Of a stretch of DNA of 58,146 bases, positions 40,144 through 50,615 are shown one piece after another. The stretch comes from Arenicellales bacterium (GTDB taxonomy: Bacteria; Pseudomonadota; Gammaproteobacteria; BMS3Bbin11), in the NCBI GenBank assembly GCA_029287915.1, contig JARFQE010000116.1:1-58146 (forward strand), written 5' to 3'. The notes under the pieces are model-generated. The model saw only the letters and a list, made by a program, of their open reading frames with translations. It was not told where the DNA came from and did not search any database. Each line of letters opens with the position of its first letter. The stretch's first letter is position 1. The position numbers and the translations under genes were made by a program.

Positions 40144-42567
40144 ATGCAACAGCGTCCACCGTATCTCTCCATCGCGCTGATATCAGGTGCAGCACTGGCG
40201 TACGAGATCCTGTTGATGAGACTGTTTTCTATAATACAGTGGCATCACTTTTCCTACATGATTATTGGTCTTGCTCTACTGGGCTACGGTTTTAGCGGGA
40301 CATTTGTTTCAATCTTTCAGCGCTGGCTTACGGCACGATTCAATTATGTTTATCTTTCCAGCCTGCTGTTATTTGGCATGACATCGGTCACAAGCTTTAT
40401 GCTTTCCCAGATATTACCTTTCAATGCTGAACTTATCCTGTGGGACAATCATCAGGTCGTCTATCTAGTAGCTATTTTCCTACTGCTCAGTCTGCCTTTC
40501 TTTTTTGCCGCCACTGCTATCTGTCTGGCATTTATGCAGTACAGGGAACAGGTATCACGTATCTATGCCTGGGACCTGGCTGGCGCGGGCCTCGGCAGCC
40601 TCAGTGTGATCGGCTTATTATTTGTGGTTTTCCCACACAATTCCCTGCTAGTCATTGGTACGCTGGGTCTGCTATCACTGCTGATTGCCAGTGTGGAAAT
40701 TCGAATGAAGAAGTTTATACCTGTGCTTGTAATGCTTGGTCTTGGCACAGCGGTTCTCACACTGGTAGCAGAAAATCTGGATTTACAGATGTCGTCATAT
40801 AAGAGCCTGCCACAGACTTTGCGCATAAAAGGAACAGAGGTTATCGAGCAGGATTCCAGTCCTTTTGGATTGATCAGCATCGTCGACAGCGCAACTATCC
40901 CTTTCAGGCATGCCCCTGGACTTAGTCTTGGCAGTAGTGAAGAGCCGTTGCCGCAGCTGGGTGTTTTTACCGACGGCGATAATATGACAGTTATCACAAA
41001 AGCAGCTGAAGACCCGTCACAACTCGCCTATCTTGACCAGGTGACCTCGGCATTGCCATATCACCTGGCTGACCCAGGTTCGGTGTTAATTGTGGGTGCC
41101 GGTGGCGGTACGGATATCCTGCAGGCACTATATCATTCAACCTCAGTCATTGATGCAGTCGAACTGAATCCGCGGCTGATCGACATCGTCGGGTCTCGCT
41201 ACAGAGATTTCAATGGCGCCCTGTACCAGCGTGATGGTGTCAACGTACATGCAGGTGATGTGCGCGGTTTCCTGTCACAGAATAAAAAAAAGTACGACCT
41301 CATACAGCTGTCACTAATGGATGCCTTCAATGCATCAGCATCAGGACTGTATGCACTAAATGAGGATTACCTGTATACCGTCGAGGCACTCAAACAGTAT
41401 CTGGATCATGTTGTCCCGGGTGGTTATCTGGCACTGACGCGATGGGTCAAGATACCGCCGCGCGATACGTTGAAATTGTTTGCCACAGCGATCGATACAC
41501 TCGGCATGCTGGGTGTGGACAATCCTGCTGATCGGCTGGCACTGATTCGTAGCTGGCAAACCAGCACCTTGCTGATCAAAAACGGAGTATTTAACGATCA
41601 GGAAGTGCACAAGATATGGGAGTTCAGTGATTCACGTTCTTTCGATGTTGCATTTGCAGCCGGAATAACACCACCAAAAGGCGGCTATAACCAGCTTGTA
41701 GAGCCCTGGTTCCAGGATGGTACTGCGTCATTATTGTCAGAAGGCCGCGATCGGTATCTCAATAACTACAAGTTCGACCTCGAGCCAGCTACCGATGACA
41801 GGCCATACTTTCATCATTTTACAAAATGGAAAACGTTGCCGGAAATATTCAGATTACGTGATCGCGGTGGCATGCAGTTGATCGAGTGGGGTTATGTCGT
41901 GCTGGTGATGACGCTGCTGATTGCGGCAGTACTGAGTGTAGTTCTGATTACGCTACCGTTGCTGGTTTTACCTCGTACGCCAGTTGAAGAGAAAAATGCT
42001 ATTAGCAGGACCCGTGTTGTCTTGTATTTCCTGTTGATTGGTATTGCTTTTCTGTTTATGGAAATTGCCTTAATGCAGAAGTTTATCCTGTTTCTGCACC
42101 ATCCGCTGTATTCCTTTGCTGTGACCCTGGCCACGTTTCTGGTCTTCGCTGGACTGGGAAGTTATTTGTCCGCAAAATTAGGTCATCATTACAGCAGATT
42201 TACTACTCTGAAAGGATCGATTACTGGTATTGTATTAATCAGCCTGAGCTACATTTTGATGCTGGATAACCTGTTTATGTGGCTATCGGTAATTCCCGTA
42301 TTTTTCAAGATTCTATTGACCATAGTTCTTATTGCACCACTGGCATTGCTGATGGGCATGCCTTTTCCCCTGGCCCTTTCAACCCTTGCCGAACGAGCAC
42401 AGGCATTGATTCCGTGGGCATGGGGAATCAATGGATGCGCCTCGGTAATCAGCGCCAGCCTGGCGACACTACTGGCTATTCACTTTGGTTTCAGTACTGT
42501 TATCATGGTGGCAATATTGTTATATGCGTGTGTAGTGCTAGTATTTCCTGATCCTGGACAGGCCTGA
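40144..42567 (+). CDS. Polytopic membrane protein with spermidine-synthase-like domain
   Basis: This 807-residue protein has an N-terminal block of membrane segments (about 7-210), a soluble domain (about 230-580) of the spermidine synthase/SAM-methyltransferase fold with the nucleotide-binding glycine loop VLIVGAGGGTDILQAL and following acidic residue in VDAVELNP, and a second block of membrane segments (about 580-800). Related proteins fuse a polyamine-synthase fold to a transporter-like membrane domain; their reaction is unproven. It starts 29 bases after pcm, and both proteins have a SAM-type fold. Confidence 0.78.
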   Translation: MQQRPPYLSIALISGAALAYEILLMRLFSIIQWHHFSYMIIGLALLGYGFSGTFVSIFQRWLTARFNYVYLSSLLLFGMTSVTSFMLSQILPFNAELILWDNHQVVYLVAIFLLLSLPFFFAATAICLAFMQYREQVSRIYAWDLAGAGLGSLSVIGLLFVVFPHNSLLVIGTLGLLSLLIASVEIRMKKFIPVLVMLGLGTAVLTLVAENLDLQMSSYKSLPQTLRIKGTEVIEQDSSPFGLISIVDSATIPFRHAPGLSLGSSEEPLPQLGVFTDGDNMTVITKAAEDPSQLAYLDQVTSALPYHLADPGSVLIVGAGGGTDILQALYHSTSVIDAVELNPRLIDIVGSRYRDFNGALYQRDGVNVHAGDVRGFLSQNKKKYDLIQLSLMDAFNASASGLYALNEDYLYTVEALKQYLDHVVPGGYLALTRWVKIPPRDTLKLFATAIDTLGMLGVDNPADRLALIRSWQTSTLLIKNGVFNDQEVHKIWEFSDSRSFDVAFAAGITPPKGGYNQLVEPWFQDGTASLLSEGRDRYLNNYKFDLEPATDDRPYFHHFTKWKTLPEIFRLRDRGGMQLIEWGYVVLVMTLLIAAVLSVVLITLPLLVLPRTPVEEKNAISRTRVVLYFLLIGIAFLFMEIALMQKFILFLHHPLYSFAVTLATFLVFAGLGSYLSAKLGHHYSRFTTLKGSITGIVLISLSYILMLDNLFMWLSVIPVFFKILLTIVLIAPLALLMGMPFPLALSTLAERAQALIPWAWGINGCASVISASLATLLAIHFGFSTVIMVAILLYACVVLVFPDPGQA

Positions 42568-42791
42568 AGTAGCTTCCGGACTCACATTTGAAATTTAAAG
42601 GGCTATTGTGCTGGGCTATCTATTAGGCAATACATGTTAAACAGATACGCTTACTGAAAAGGCGTTTCAAATAAACAGGTATCTTGTTGCAGGGCGTTTT
42701 TTTATTGCAATTATTCGGTCTGTCGTTGAAGGTAATGTCTATACTGCAATGAATGCTGCAGCAACGATAGCTTTATACCTGACTTAGCACC

Positions 42792-43307
42792 TTAACGAAT
42801 CTCATCGATACTATATTTCTTCGAGAGTATGGTAGGGCTGACTAGCGCATAGCCCTGTTGCTGCCAATGCACAAGTTCATTTATAGCGGATGGTACTACT
42901 TCAATAAAACCCTGAAAATCTTCTACCGCATATCCATAGTCATCAGCAGCAAGCCCACATACCTTGAACTTGACACCCAGTTCTGAGAAATACCGCATTC
43001 TATCCACAGCAACTTTATAGCGTTCATAGTTTTTACTTGCTACGGTAACAATTTCCATGCCATGGATAACGACAACGATATCCATCATCTCTGGATCCAT
43101 ACTATAAGGTTCTTCCATCAGACTATTCATTAATGACCTGACCCAGTACAGGGCAGAGTTGATATCTTCAGGTTCATTAAAATAAAAATCGTATACTACC
43201 TGTGGTTCAGCATAGGGTGTTTCGACATAACCTGCACCCTCTGCGAACAAAGGCAAAGTGAATGCAAACAAAGAGAGCAGGATAATCTTCTTTAATAGGT
43301 GTTTCAT
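42792..43307 (-). CDS. Exported DsrE-like protein
   Basis: This 171-residue protein has a signal peptide (KKIILLSLFAFTLPLFAEG). The mature region reads as a DsrE/DsrF-like sandwich: MMDIVVVIHGMEIVTVASKNYERYK, then LGVKFKVCGLAADDYGY with one cysteine in the position where cytosolic family members carry the sulfur-relay cysteine. DsrE-like proteins are common in sulfur-oxidising bacteria, but periplasmic forms are not well understood. AGGAGG precedes the ATG. It is divergent from dgkA. Confidence 0.72.
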   Translation of the reverse strand: MKHLLKKIILLSLFAFTLPLFAEGAGYVETPYAEPQVVYDFYFNEPEDINSALYWVRSLMNSLMEEPYSMDPEMMDIVVVIHGMEIVTVASKNYERYKVAVDRMRYFSELGVKFKVCGLAADDYGYAVEDFQGFIEVVPSAINELVHWQQQGYALVSPTILSKKYSIDEIR

Positions 43308-43339
43308 ACCATGTCCTCCTGATGTTTTCAGTTTTCAGT

Positions 43340-43362
43340 CTTGAAACTTGGAACTTGGAACT
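43340..43362. repeat. Tandem CTTGGAA-type intergenic repeat
   Basis: Three 7-base units (CTTGAAA, CTTGGAA, CTTGGAA) stand in tandem in the gap between the DsrE-like gene and dgkA. They share the words AACTTGGAACT and CTTGAAACTT with elements at 35546-35607 and 51663-51712. Confidence 0.45.
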
Positions 43363-43420
43363 CTTAAATCCATTATACTCACAATAGTGTCTTATATATG
43401 ATTATTAACATCACACATAC

Positions 43421-43879
43421 ATGGGCAGAGTAATGGCCGAGCAGGGTGTTTCAGGCAGACAGCGTATAATCAATGCAATCGGTTTTTCCTATGCAGGTCT
43501 AATAAGCACGTTTAAAAATGAAGCGGTATCCAGGCAGCAGTTAGTTCTTACAGTCATCCTCATGCCTGTCGCTCGCTGGCTGGATCAGGGAATAGTTGAA
43601 AAAGTTTTACTTATATCTTTCCTGCTGCCTGTATTGATTGTAGAGCTAATAAAATCAGCGATAGAAAGTGCCATCGATCGTATCGGTATCGAACAGCACG
43701 AACTTTCGGCTCGAGCAAAAGACACCGCGTCAGCCGCTGTATTTCTTGCCCTGCTTAACGCTTTCTTCATCTGGCTATCAATACTAATTTTTGTGTGGTT
43801 TGATAAATTCATGAATACATACAGTGATTCACAATCTACCAGATGCACCATTGATAGAAGCAGCCTGAGGCCTGTATAA
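43421..43879 (+). CDS. dgkA: Diacylglycerol kinase
   Basis: DgkA phosphorylates diacylglycerol to phosphatidate in the inner membrane, recycling the lipid left by osmoregulated glucan or lipopolysaccharide synthesis. The 152-residue protein has three membrane segments and the family signature: NEAVSRQQ at the first active-site region, ELIKSAIESAIDRIGIEQHELSARAKDTASAAV with the catalytic glutamates, and a last helix. E. coli DgkA is 122 residues; this one has a C-terminal tail of about 20 residues. The start could be the ATG at 43433. argE follows after 9 bases. Confidence 0.9.
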   Translation: MGRVMAEQGVSGRQRIINAIGFSYAGLISTFKNEAVSRQQLVLTVILMPVARWLDQGIVEKVLLISFLLPVLIVELIKSAIESAIDRIGIEQHELSARAKDTASAAVFLALLNAFFIWLSILIFVWFDKFMNTYSDSQSTRCTIDRSSLRPV

Positions 43880-43888
43880 GTACTGATC

Positions 43889-45037
43889 ATGACTATTCCA
43901 GACACATTGGCAATGATGCGTGAACTGATCAGCATTCCATCAGTCAGTAGTGTCAGTCCCGATATTGATATGGGAAATCTTGCAGTCGTCGAGCTGCTGG
44001 CCAGTTGGCTGGAAGAACTGGGTTTTGCGGTCGAAGTCATACCCCTGAAGGGTATGGCCAATAAGGCGAATCTTGTCGCAACATTGGGCAGGGGGCAGGG
44101 CGGTCTGGTGCTGTCAGGTCATACCGACACCGTCCCTTTTGATGAACAGTTATGGAACTTTAATCCATTGGCTCTGACAGAGACAGGCAACCGTCTCTAT
44201 GGCATGGGAACCTCAGACATGAAAGGTTTCTTTGCCCTTGCTATTGCTGCAGCAAGTAAATTTTCTAAAGATGATCTGAATAAACCTCTTCTCATCGTCG
44301 CCACAGCCGATGAGGAGTCAAGTATGAATGGTGCGCGTGAGCTGGCAGCCAGTGGAAACCTGCAGGCTCGTCGAGTGCTTATTGGCGAGCCGACAGGCCT
44401 GCACCCGGTAAATATGCACAAAGGAATGATGATGGAATCTGTGCATTTACATGGCTGTTCCGGTCATTCCAGTGACCCATCTCTCGGTGTTAATGCACTG
44501 GAGGGAATGCATAAAGTGATTGCTGAGATACTTAACTGGAGAGCTACGTTGCAAAACCGCTTCCAGAATCATCAATTCAAGGTACCTTTTCCAACACTGA
44601 ATCTAGGGCGAATTACTGGCGGTGATAATCCGAACCGGATTTGTGGTGACTGTGAATTACATTTTGATCTGCGCCCGCTGCCAGGAATGGTAGCAGAGGA
44701 TCTACTTGCTGAGTTGCAGCCTCGTCTGCAGTCTGTTATCAGGGACTCAGGGCTAACTTTAACATTAAGAACGCTGATGCAAAATGTTCCTCCCTTTGCC
44801 TCTGATAAGGGCTCGCAAATAGTTGCTGCTGCAGAAAATTTAACGGGTTTCTCTGCAGAATCGGCTGCTTATTCAACTGAGGCGCCATTCTTCCAGCAAA
44901 GTGGGCATGATGTCGTTGTGCTGGGTCCAGGTGACATTGCACAGGCGCATCAGCCGGATGAGTTCATCGCTCTGGATCGATTGCATCCAATGATTGATGT
45001 ACTGGATGGGCTGATTCGACGATTTTGTGTTGCTTAA
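43889..45037 (+). CDS. argE: Acetylornithine deacetylase
   Basis: ArgE removes the acetyl group of N-acetylornithine to give ornithine in the linear arginine pathway. The 382-residue M20-family metallohydrolase has metal ligands in LSGHTDTVPF (His), GTSDMKGF (Asp), ADEESSMNGA (catalytic Glu), GEPTGL (Glu) and the C-terminal AHQPDEF (His), and a dimerisation domain in the middle (HLHGCSGHSSDPSLGVNA). It lies between dgkA and argA. Confidence 0.93.
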   Translation: MTIPDTLAMMRELISIPSVSSVSPDIDMGNLAVVELLASWLEELGFAVEVIPLKGMANKANLVATLGRGQGGLVLSGHTDTVPFDEQLWNFNPLALTETGNRLYGMGTSDMKGFFALAIAAASKFSKDDLNKPLLIVATADEESSMNGARELAASGNLQARRVLIGEPTGLHPVNMHKGMMMESVHLHGCSGHSSDPSLGVNALEGMHKVIAEILNWRATLQNRFQNHQFKVPFPTLNLGRITGGDNPNRICGDCELHFDLRPLPGMVAEDLLAELQPRLQSVIRDSGLTLTLRTLMQNVPPFASDKGSQIVAAAENLTGFSAESAAYSTEAPFFQQSGHDVVVLGPGDIAQAHQPDEFIALDRLHPMIDVLDGLIRRFCVA

Positions 45038-45111
45038 AGGCTCGATAAATACGATTATATAAAAATAATATTGATAACAAGATTGACAGAAATATCCGTA
45101 AAATCAGACAG

Positions 45112-46455
45112 ATGGCTAAAAAGAAAACTAATAAGATGACTCAGTCAAAGGACTTTGTGTCGGACTTTCGTCAGTCGGCACCGTACATTCACGCACATCG
45201 TGGTAAAACCTTTGTGCTCGCCTTCAGTGGTGATGCGGTGGCAGACGAGCATTTTCCTTTACTGGTACAGGATATCGCCTTGCTGAACAGTTTGGGAGTG
45301 CGCCTGGTCATTGTTCATGGTGCGCGACCACAGATTGAACAGTGCCTGAAACAGCGCAAGGCCAACAGTGAATATGTCAATGGAATACGCGTAACCGATG
45401 CGGTCGCCATGGAGTGCACCCGTGATGCGGTTGGCAGTATTCGTGTGCAGATTGAGGCATTGTTTTCAGCCGGAATTGCAAATTCCCCAATGGCTGGAGC
45501 ACGTATTCATGTTGCTTCTGGAAATTTTATTACCGCACGCCCATACGGTATTCGTGATGGAGTAGATTTTGGCTATACCGGCCAGATTAGAAAACTGAAT
45601 ACTGAAGCCATACTGCGCAATCTTGACGCACGCTCTATTGTCATGTTGTCACCGCTGGCGTATTCAGTCACCGGTGAGGTGTTCAATGTCAATTCTGAAC
45701 AGGTGGCAACATTTACTGCTTCGGCTATCAATGCCGATAAGCTGATTTTTCTGCTAGACGGTAAAGGTCTACGTGACGCACGCAGCAAGATACTGCGGCA
45801 GCTAACGAGGCACGACGCGGAAAAGATTCTGGCTTCCAGGCGTAAACTGGATCCTGAAACCAGGGTGCATTTGCACAGTGCTATAGAGGCTGGTCAGAAT
45901 GGTGTCGAGCGCGTACATCTAATCCCGGTATCGACAGAGGGGGCTCTGCTACAGGAGCTGTATACTCGTGATGGCGCAGGCACGCTGGTCACTGCCAGTG
46001 ACTATGAAGTCAGCCGTCAGGCGACTATTGATGATATCGGCGGTATTATTGAATTGATCCAGCCACTTGAAGAACAGGGCATGTTGATCAGACGCTCGCG
46101 CGAGCAGCTGGAGATGACTATCGATCAGTTTTATGTAATGGAACGTGACGGCCTGATAACAGCCTGTGCAATGCTGATTCCGTATCCTGAGAATAATATG
46201 GCTGAACTCGCCTGTCTGGCGGTGCATGCTGATTACCGCAATGCAGGGCGTGGTGATTCGATGCTGCAATTTGCTGAAAAGCAGGCATCGGGGCTGGGTC
46301 TGGATGCGCTGTTTGTTCTTACTACGCAGGCCTCCCACTGGTTCCGTGAGAGGGGTTTCGAGACCCTCAAAATGGCTGATCTGCCGGTCAAAAGGCGTTC
46401 ATTATACAATTATCATCGAAACTCCCGCGTTTATTTCAGGTCGCTGAAGACCTGA
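45112..46455 (+). CDS. argA: Amino-acid N-acetyltransferase (N-acetylglutamate synthase)
   Basis: ArgA acetylates glutamate with acetyl-CoA, the first step of arginine synthesis. The 447-residue protein has an amino-acid kinase domain (about 25-300; SAPYIHAHRGKTFVLAFSGDAV, LVIVHGARPQIEQ) that senses arginine in E. coli, and a GNAT acetyltransferase domain (about 305-440; MAELACLAVHADYRNAGRGDSML). It follows argE by 74 bases. With argE, acetate is lost rather than recycled, which fits the need for a dedicated synthase. Confidence 0.95.
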   Translation: MAKKKTNKMTQSKDFVSDFRQSAPYIHAHRGKTFVLAFSGDAVADEHFPLLVQDIALLNSLGVRLVIVHGARPQIEQCLKQRKANSEYVNGIRVTDAVAMECTRDAVGSIRVQIEALFSAGIANSPMAGARIHVASGNFITARPYGIRDGVDFGYTGQIRKLNTEAILRNLDARSIVMLSPLAYSVTGEVFNVNSEQVATFTASAINADKLIFLLDGKGLRDARSKILRQLTRHDAEKILASRRKLDPETRVHLHSAIEAGQNGVERVHLIPVSTEGALLQELYTRDGAGTLVTASDYEVSRQATIDDIGGIIELIQPLEEQGMLIRRSREQLEMTIDQFYVMERDGLITACAMLIPYPENNMAELACLAVHADYRNAGRGDSMLQFAEKQASGLGLDALFVLTTQASHWFRERGFETLKMADLPVKRRSLYNYHRNSRVYFRSLKT

Positions 46456-46554
46456 TATCCACCTGGCTGTATCTAACAATCATATATAGAGTGGTATGCA
46501 AGCCTTTGCTGGGCTAAAATGCCGCGCTGTACAGTTTGCCTGGAGATGTAGGGT

Positions 46555-46806
46555 TTGAGTGAAGGAGTATTGATAGAACAGGGCCTGGATCTGATGCTAT
46601 ATGGCATGGGAACAGTATTTATTTTCCTTACTTTGCTTGTCATCGTCACAGCACTGATGTCAATGCTTATTCGGCGCTGGTTACCGGAAGAGGATGCAAC
46701 ATCCCCGCCTACTTCTGCCAGCAATACCAGCAGTATAGATGTAGATGGTCGAGTTCTAGCCATTATCCAGGCAGCAATAGACAAACATCGCAGCCGAATA
46801 AAATAA
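46555..46806 (+). CDS. oadG: Oxaloacetate decarboxylase gamma subunit
   Basis: This 83-residue protein with a TTG start and a GGAG Shine-Dalgarno 9 bases upstream anchors the OadA carboxyltransferase to the OadB sodium channel. It has one N-terminal membrane helix (LMLYGMGTVFIFLTLLVIVTAL), a polar Pro/Ser/Thr linker, and a C-terminal segment (VLAIIQAAIDKHRSR). The order gamma-alpha-beta is the usual oad operon order. Confidence 0.85.
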   Translation: MSEGVLIEQGLDLMLYGMGTVFIFLTLLVIVTALMSMLIRRWLPEEDATSPPTSASNTSSIDVDGRVLAIIQAAIDKHRSRIK

Positions 46807-46833
46807 CAAGCTCTTTCAGGAAACATTTCTTTC

Positions 46834-48627
46834 ATGACTGAAAACAAAAAACCTCTTGGTATCACTGATGTTGTTTTGCGTGACGCACACCAGTCACTGC
46901 TTGCCACGCGTATGCGTCTTGATGACATGCTGCCAATTGCAGAAAAACTCGATCAGGTCGGCTTCTGGTCACTCGAATCATGGGGCGGGGCAACTTTTGA
47001 TGCCTGTATACGTTATCTCGGCGAGGACCCGTGGGTTCGAATTCGTGAACTGAAGGCAGTAATGCCGAACACGCCGCAGCAAATGCTGTTCCGTGGCCAG
47101 AATATTCTCGGCTACCGTCATTATGCAGATGATGTCGTTTGCAAGTTTGTAGAACGTGCTGCTGTAAATGGTGTGGACGTGTTTCGGGTATTTGATGCGA
47201 TGAATGACCCGCGAAATCTTGCTACTGCGATCAAGGCGGTGTGCAAGCTTGATAAGCATGCCCAGGGGACCCTGTCATACACAGTCAGCCCGGTCCATAA
47301 TATTGATACCTGGCTGGATCTTGCGCGCCAGCTGGAAGATATGGGATCACATTCTATCTGCATCAAGGATATGGCTGGGCTGCTTACGCCCTATGCTGGC
47401 TATGAACTGGTCAAGCAGTTGAAGCAGACAGTCCAAATCCCTATTCATATGCAGTCCCATGCGACGACTGGTATGTCTACAGCAACAGCACTGAAGTGCA
47501 TTGAAGCCGGTATAGATAATGTCGATACATCGATATCTTCTATGAGTATGACCTATGGTCATTCGCCTACTGAAACACTGGTCGCCATTCTGCAAGGGCA
47601 AGACAGGGATACCGGGCTGGATCTGCAACTGCTGGAAGAAATTGCTGCTTACTTCCGCGAGGTGAGAAAAAAATATGCCTCTTTTGAGGGTTCGTTGAAA
47701 GGTATCGATTCACGTATTCTGGTGGCGCAGGTGCCTGGTGGTATGCTGACAAACATGGAAAATCAGCTCCGTGAGCAGGGTGCTGCAGACCGTTTTGATG
47801 AAGTGCTGGAAGAAATCCCACGAGTACGCAAGGATCTTGGCTACATTGCACTGGTCACACCCACTTCACAGATTGTTGGCACCCAGGCAGTACTGAACGT
47901 TTTGACCGGGGAACGTTACAAAAGTATTTCACTGGAAACTTCGGCCGTGCTGAAAGGGGAGTATGGGGCAACACCATCACCGGTCAATAAGGAGTTGCAG
48001 CAGCGTGTGCTGGAAGGTAAAGATCCTATTACATGTCGGCCGGCAGATTTGATTGATGATGAGCTGGATAAGCTAACAGGAGAACTTGAGCAAATAGCTG
48101 GTGAAAAGGGCATACAACTGGCTGATGGTGAAAATGAAATAGATGACGTACTGACATATGCCCTGTTTCCTCAGGTTGGTCTGAAGTTTCTTGAAAACCG
48201 TGGTAACCCGGATGCCTTTGAGCCTGCGCCCACTGGTATTGAACATGAAACCGTCACCAATGAGGCAGGAGAAGAGGTCTATACGGTTACCGTCGAAGGC
48301 CATTCCTATGTCGTCGGGGTACGTAATGGTGGAGAAATCTCATCAGTCACTCCCACTATATCAAAAGAGGAAACTACAACTCCAATTCCTGCATCGCCCC
48401 CGGTTACTGGAACAGGTACACCTGTCAAGGCGCCTCTGGCAGGTACGATTTTTAAAATTCATGTTGCCAATGGTCACGCAGTCGCCAAGGGAGATGTATT
48501 GATTATTCTGGAGGCGATGAAAATGGAAACAGAGATTCGCAGCTCTCAGCCCGGTGTCGTCAGTGATATTCTGGTACGCGAAGGTGATTCTGTCGCCGTT
48601 GGCGATAACCTGCTGCTGATAAAATAA
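46834..48627 (+). CDS. oadA: Oxaloacetate decarboxylase alpha subunit
   Basis: OadA carries the carboxyltransferase that moves CO2 from oxaloacetate to biotin, and the biotin carrier domain. The 597-residue protein opens with the HMGL-like barrel ([16 protein letters not shown]). It has [22 protein letters not shown] in the middle and a Pro/Thr-rich hinge near 500-520, and it ends in the biotinyl domain with the biotin lysine K563 in EAMKMET. A stretch [11 protein letters not shown] matches the family. It lies 27 bases after oadG and 13 before oadB. Confidence 0.95.
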   Translation: MTENKKPLGITDVVLRDAHQSLLATRMRLDDMLPIAEKLDQVGFWSLESWGGATFDACIRYLGEDPWVRIRELKAVMPNTPQQMLFRGQNILGYRHYADDVVCKFVERAAVNGVDVFRVFDAMNDPRNLATAIKAVCKLDKHAQGTLSYTVSPVHNIDTWLDLARQLEDMGSHSICIKDMAGLLTPYAGYELVKQLKQTVQIPIHMQSHATTGMSTATALKCIEAGIDNVDTSISSMSMTYGHSPTETLVAILQGQDRDTGLDLQLLEEIAAYFREVRKKYASFEGSLKGIDSRILVAQVPGGMLTNMENQLREQGAADRFDEVLEEIPRVRKDLGYIALVTPTSQIVGTQAVLNVLTGERYKSISLETSAVLKGEYGATPSPVNKELQQRVLEGKDPITCRPADLIDDELDKLTGELEQIAGEKGIQLADGENEIDDVLTYALFPQVGLKFLENRGNPDAFEPAPTGIEHETVTNEAGEEVYTVTVEGHSYVVGVRNGGEISSVTPTISKEETTTPIPASPPVTGTGTPVKAPLAGTIFKIHVANGHAVAKGDVLIILEAMKMETEIRSSQPGVVSDILVREGDSVAVGDNLLLIK

Positions 48628-48640
48628 GGCAGAAGCTAAG

Positions 48641-49804
48641 ATGGAAAAGCTAATTGGTTTATGGCAAAGCACAGGGCTTTTCCAGATGGAAATCGGCCAG
48701 CCCGTTATGATAGGGATCGGTTTCTTCCTGCTATACCTTGCCATCCGCAAAGGCTTTGAACCATTGCTGCTATTACCGATAGGATTTGGTGCAATACTGG
48801 TCAATATACCAGGCGCTGGCCTGATGGATGCTCCACTGATGGAGGCTGGTCATTTAATTGAGCCTGGTGGTTTTCTTTACTATATCTATAACGTCGGCAT
48901 CTCCACCGGTGCTTTCCCACTGATAATTTTCATGGGCGTTGGTGCAATGACCGATTTTGGTCCGCTGCTGGCGAATCCAAAAACACTTTTCCTTGGTGCT
49001 GCCGCCCAGTTTGGTATTTTTGCTACTGTTCTTGGGGCCGTCGCAATCAGTTCTGCCGGCTGGATCGATTTCAGTATCTCTGATGCAGCCGCGATCGGGA
49101 TTATCGGTGGGGCGGATGGGCCGACAGCCATTTTTGTTGCCAGTAAACTGGCTCCTGATTTGCTTGGTGCGATTGCAGTTGCTGCATACTCATATATGGC
49201 TCTGGTTCCGATTATTCAGCCACCGATTATTCGCTTGCTGACGACACATGAAGAGCGCTCTATCGAAATGGTACAGTTGCGTCATGTGTCTCGCACTGAA
49301 AAGATCATTTTTCCACTAATTTTGCTTTCACTGGTTGCTTTGCTATTGCCTACCGCGACTCCTCTGTTAGGAATGTTTGCTCTTGGTAATCTGATGCGAG
49401 AAAGTGGCGTTGTCGACCGCCTCAGTGATACGGCGCAAAATGCTCTAATAAATATCGTAACGATTTTCCTCGGCATTGCAGTTGGTTCCAAAATGAGTGC
49501 CGAACATTTTCTCAATATCAAGACACTCGGGATACTTGCACTGGGTATCGTCGCCTTTGGTATCGGTACCGCTACAGGAATTCTTATGGCCAAATTGATG
49601 AATACGATTGCCAGTAACAAGGTCAACCCTCTGATTGGCTCAGCCGGCGTTTCTGCCGTTCCGATGGCCGCTCGTGTCTCTAACCGTATGGGTCTGGAAG
49701 CCAACCCGCATAACTTCCTGTTGATGCATGCCATGGGCCCTAATGTTGCGGGAGTCATTGGTTCGGCTGTTGCAGCCGGTGTAATGCTGGCATTACTCGG
49801 TTGA
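48641..49804 (+). CDS. oadB: Oxaloacetate decarboxylase beta subunit, sodium pump
   Basis: OadB decarboxylates carboxybiotin and exports sodium ions through the inner membrane. The 387-residue protein has about nine membrane segments. Family motifs include [33 protein letters not shown] (with the sodium-binding Asp) and a C-terminal [30 protein letters not shown]. The cluster implies a sodium gradient is used by the cell, consistent with a marine or saline habitat. Confidence 0.95.
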   Translation: MEKLIGLWQSTGLFQMEIGQPVMIGIGFFLLYLAIRKGFEPLLLLPIGFGAILVNIPGAGLMDAPLMEAGHLIEPGGFLYYIYNVGISTGAFPLIIFMGVGAMTDFGPLLANPKTLFLGAAAQFGIFATVLGAVAISSAGWIDFSISDAAAIGIIGGADGPTAIFVASKLAPDLLGAIAVAAYSYMALVPIIQPPIIRLLTTHEERSIEMVQLRHVSRTEKIIFPLILLSLVALLLPTATPLLGMFALGNLMRESGVVDRLSDTAQNALINIVTIFLGIAVGSKMSAEHFLNIKTLGILALGIVAFGIGTATGILMAKLMNTIASNKVNPLIGSAGVSAVPMAARVSNRMGLEANPHNFLLMHAMGPNVAGVIGSAVAAGVMLALLG

Positions 49805-49869
49805 TCCTGCAGAAACCTGTTTGTCGCATCATTATATTTTTTTGAATGTATGATCATTTTACTACTCTA

Positions 49870-50571
49870 ATGCTGAAACAAGTCTTTTTCTTTCTGCTGA
49901 TGCTATTGCTGACAAATTCCGTTCATGCATCTGGTATCGCCAGGTTCAGTGGTCTGGATAATGGCAGCCCTTACACTCTGAGCCTGGAATATCTAAACAG
50001 GGCTACATCACGAATCGACATGGATGATAGCAGTGATGTTGAGTCGTACCTGTTATTCAAAAACAGGCAGGGACAGGTGGTTACTAGATACCAGGGAAAT
50101 ACCCTGGTAATGGATTTAGCTAACATGAGTCAGATGGCACAGAGTCTGGGCATCATGAACGTGCTGGGAATAGATTCTGAAACATTGATGATCAATGTTG
50201 TTAGTATGAAAGCAACCGGTAAAAAAGAAAAAGTATCCGGAATAGAAGGAGAGGTTTACAAACTCACCTGGATCAGAGATAACATTCAATATCAGGATGA
50301 ACTGGTCGTAACCAGTGACAGCAAGGCATGGGAATATACTGAAGCCTGGATCGATGTGATAAAAATCATCAGCAGGTCGAGTCCATCTATAAACATCAAT
50401 GGTGGTGAACTGCTAACCAGGGTCAGTAATGATAAGCTTGGAATACTGCGTATCGGTAATCGTTTTCGCCTTGTATCAGTGCACAATAAAACTGTTAGTC
50501 CTGAACGTTTTATTGCTCCGGACACCAGTTTCGAGATACCAGGACTGGGTGATTTGCTCGGCAATCTGTGA
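49870..50571 (+). CDS. Exported protein of unknown function
   Basis: From the ATG at 49870 this is a 233-residue protein with signal peptide MLKQVFFFLLMLLLTNSVHA. The mature part is mostly beta: SLEYLNRATSRIDM, SYLLFKNRQGQVVTRYQGNTLVMDLANM and the later KATGKKEKVSGIEGEVYKLTW resemble DUF4412-like periplasmic proteins, but the match is weak. An ATG at 49846 would add 8 residues before the signal sequence. Neither start has a good Shine-Dalgarno. Confidence 0.6.
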   Translation: MLKQVFFFLLMLLLTNSVHASGIARFSGLDNGSPYTLSLEYLNRATSRIDMDDSSDVESYLLFKNRQGQVVTRYQGNTLVMDLANMSQMAQSLGIMNVLGIDSETLMINVVSMKATGKKEKVSGIEGEVYKLTWIRDNIQYQDELVVTSDSKAWEYTEAWIDVIKIISRSSPSININGGELLTRVSNDKLGILRIGNRFRLVSVHNKTVSPERFIAPDTSFEIPGLGDLLGNL

Positions 50572-50615
50572 CACTGTTAATATCAACAACGGTTTAATAA
50601 CAATGGATTCTACAC

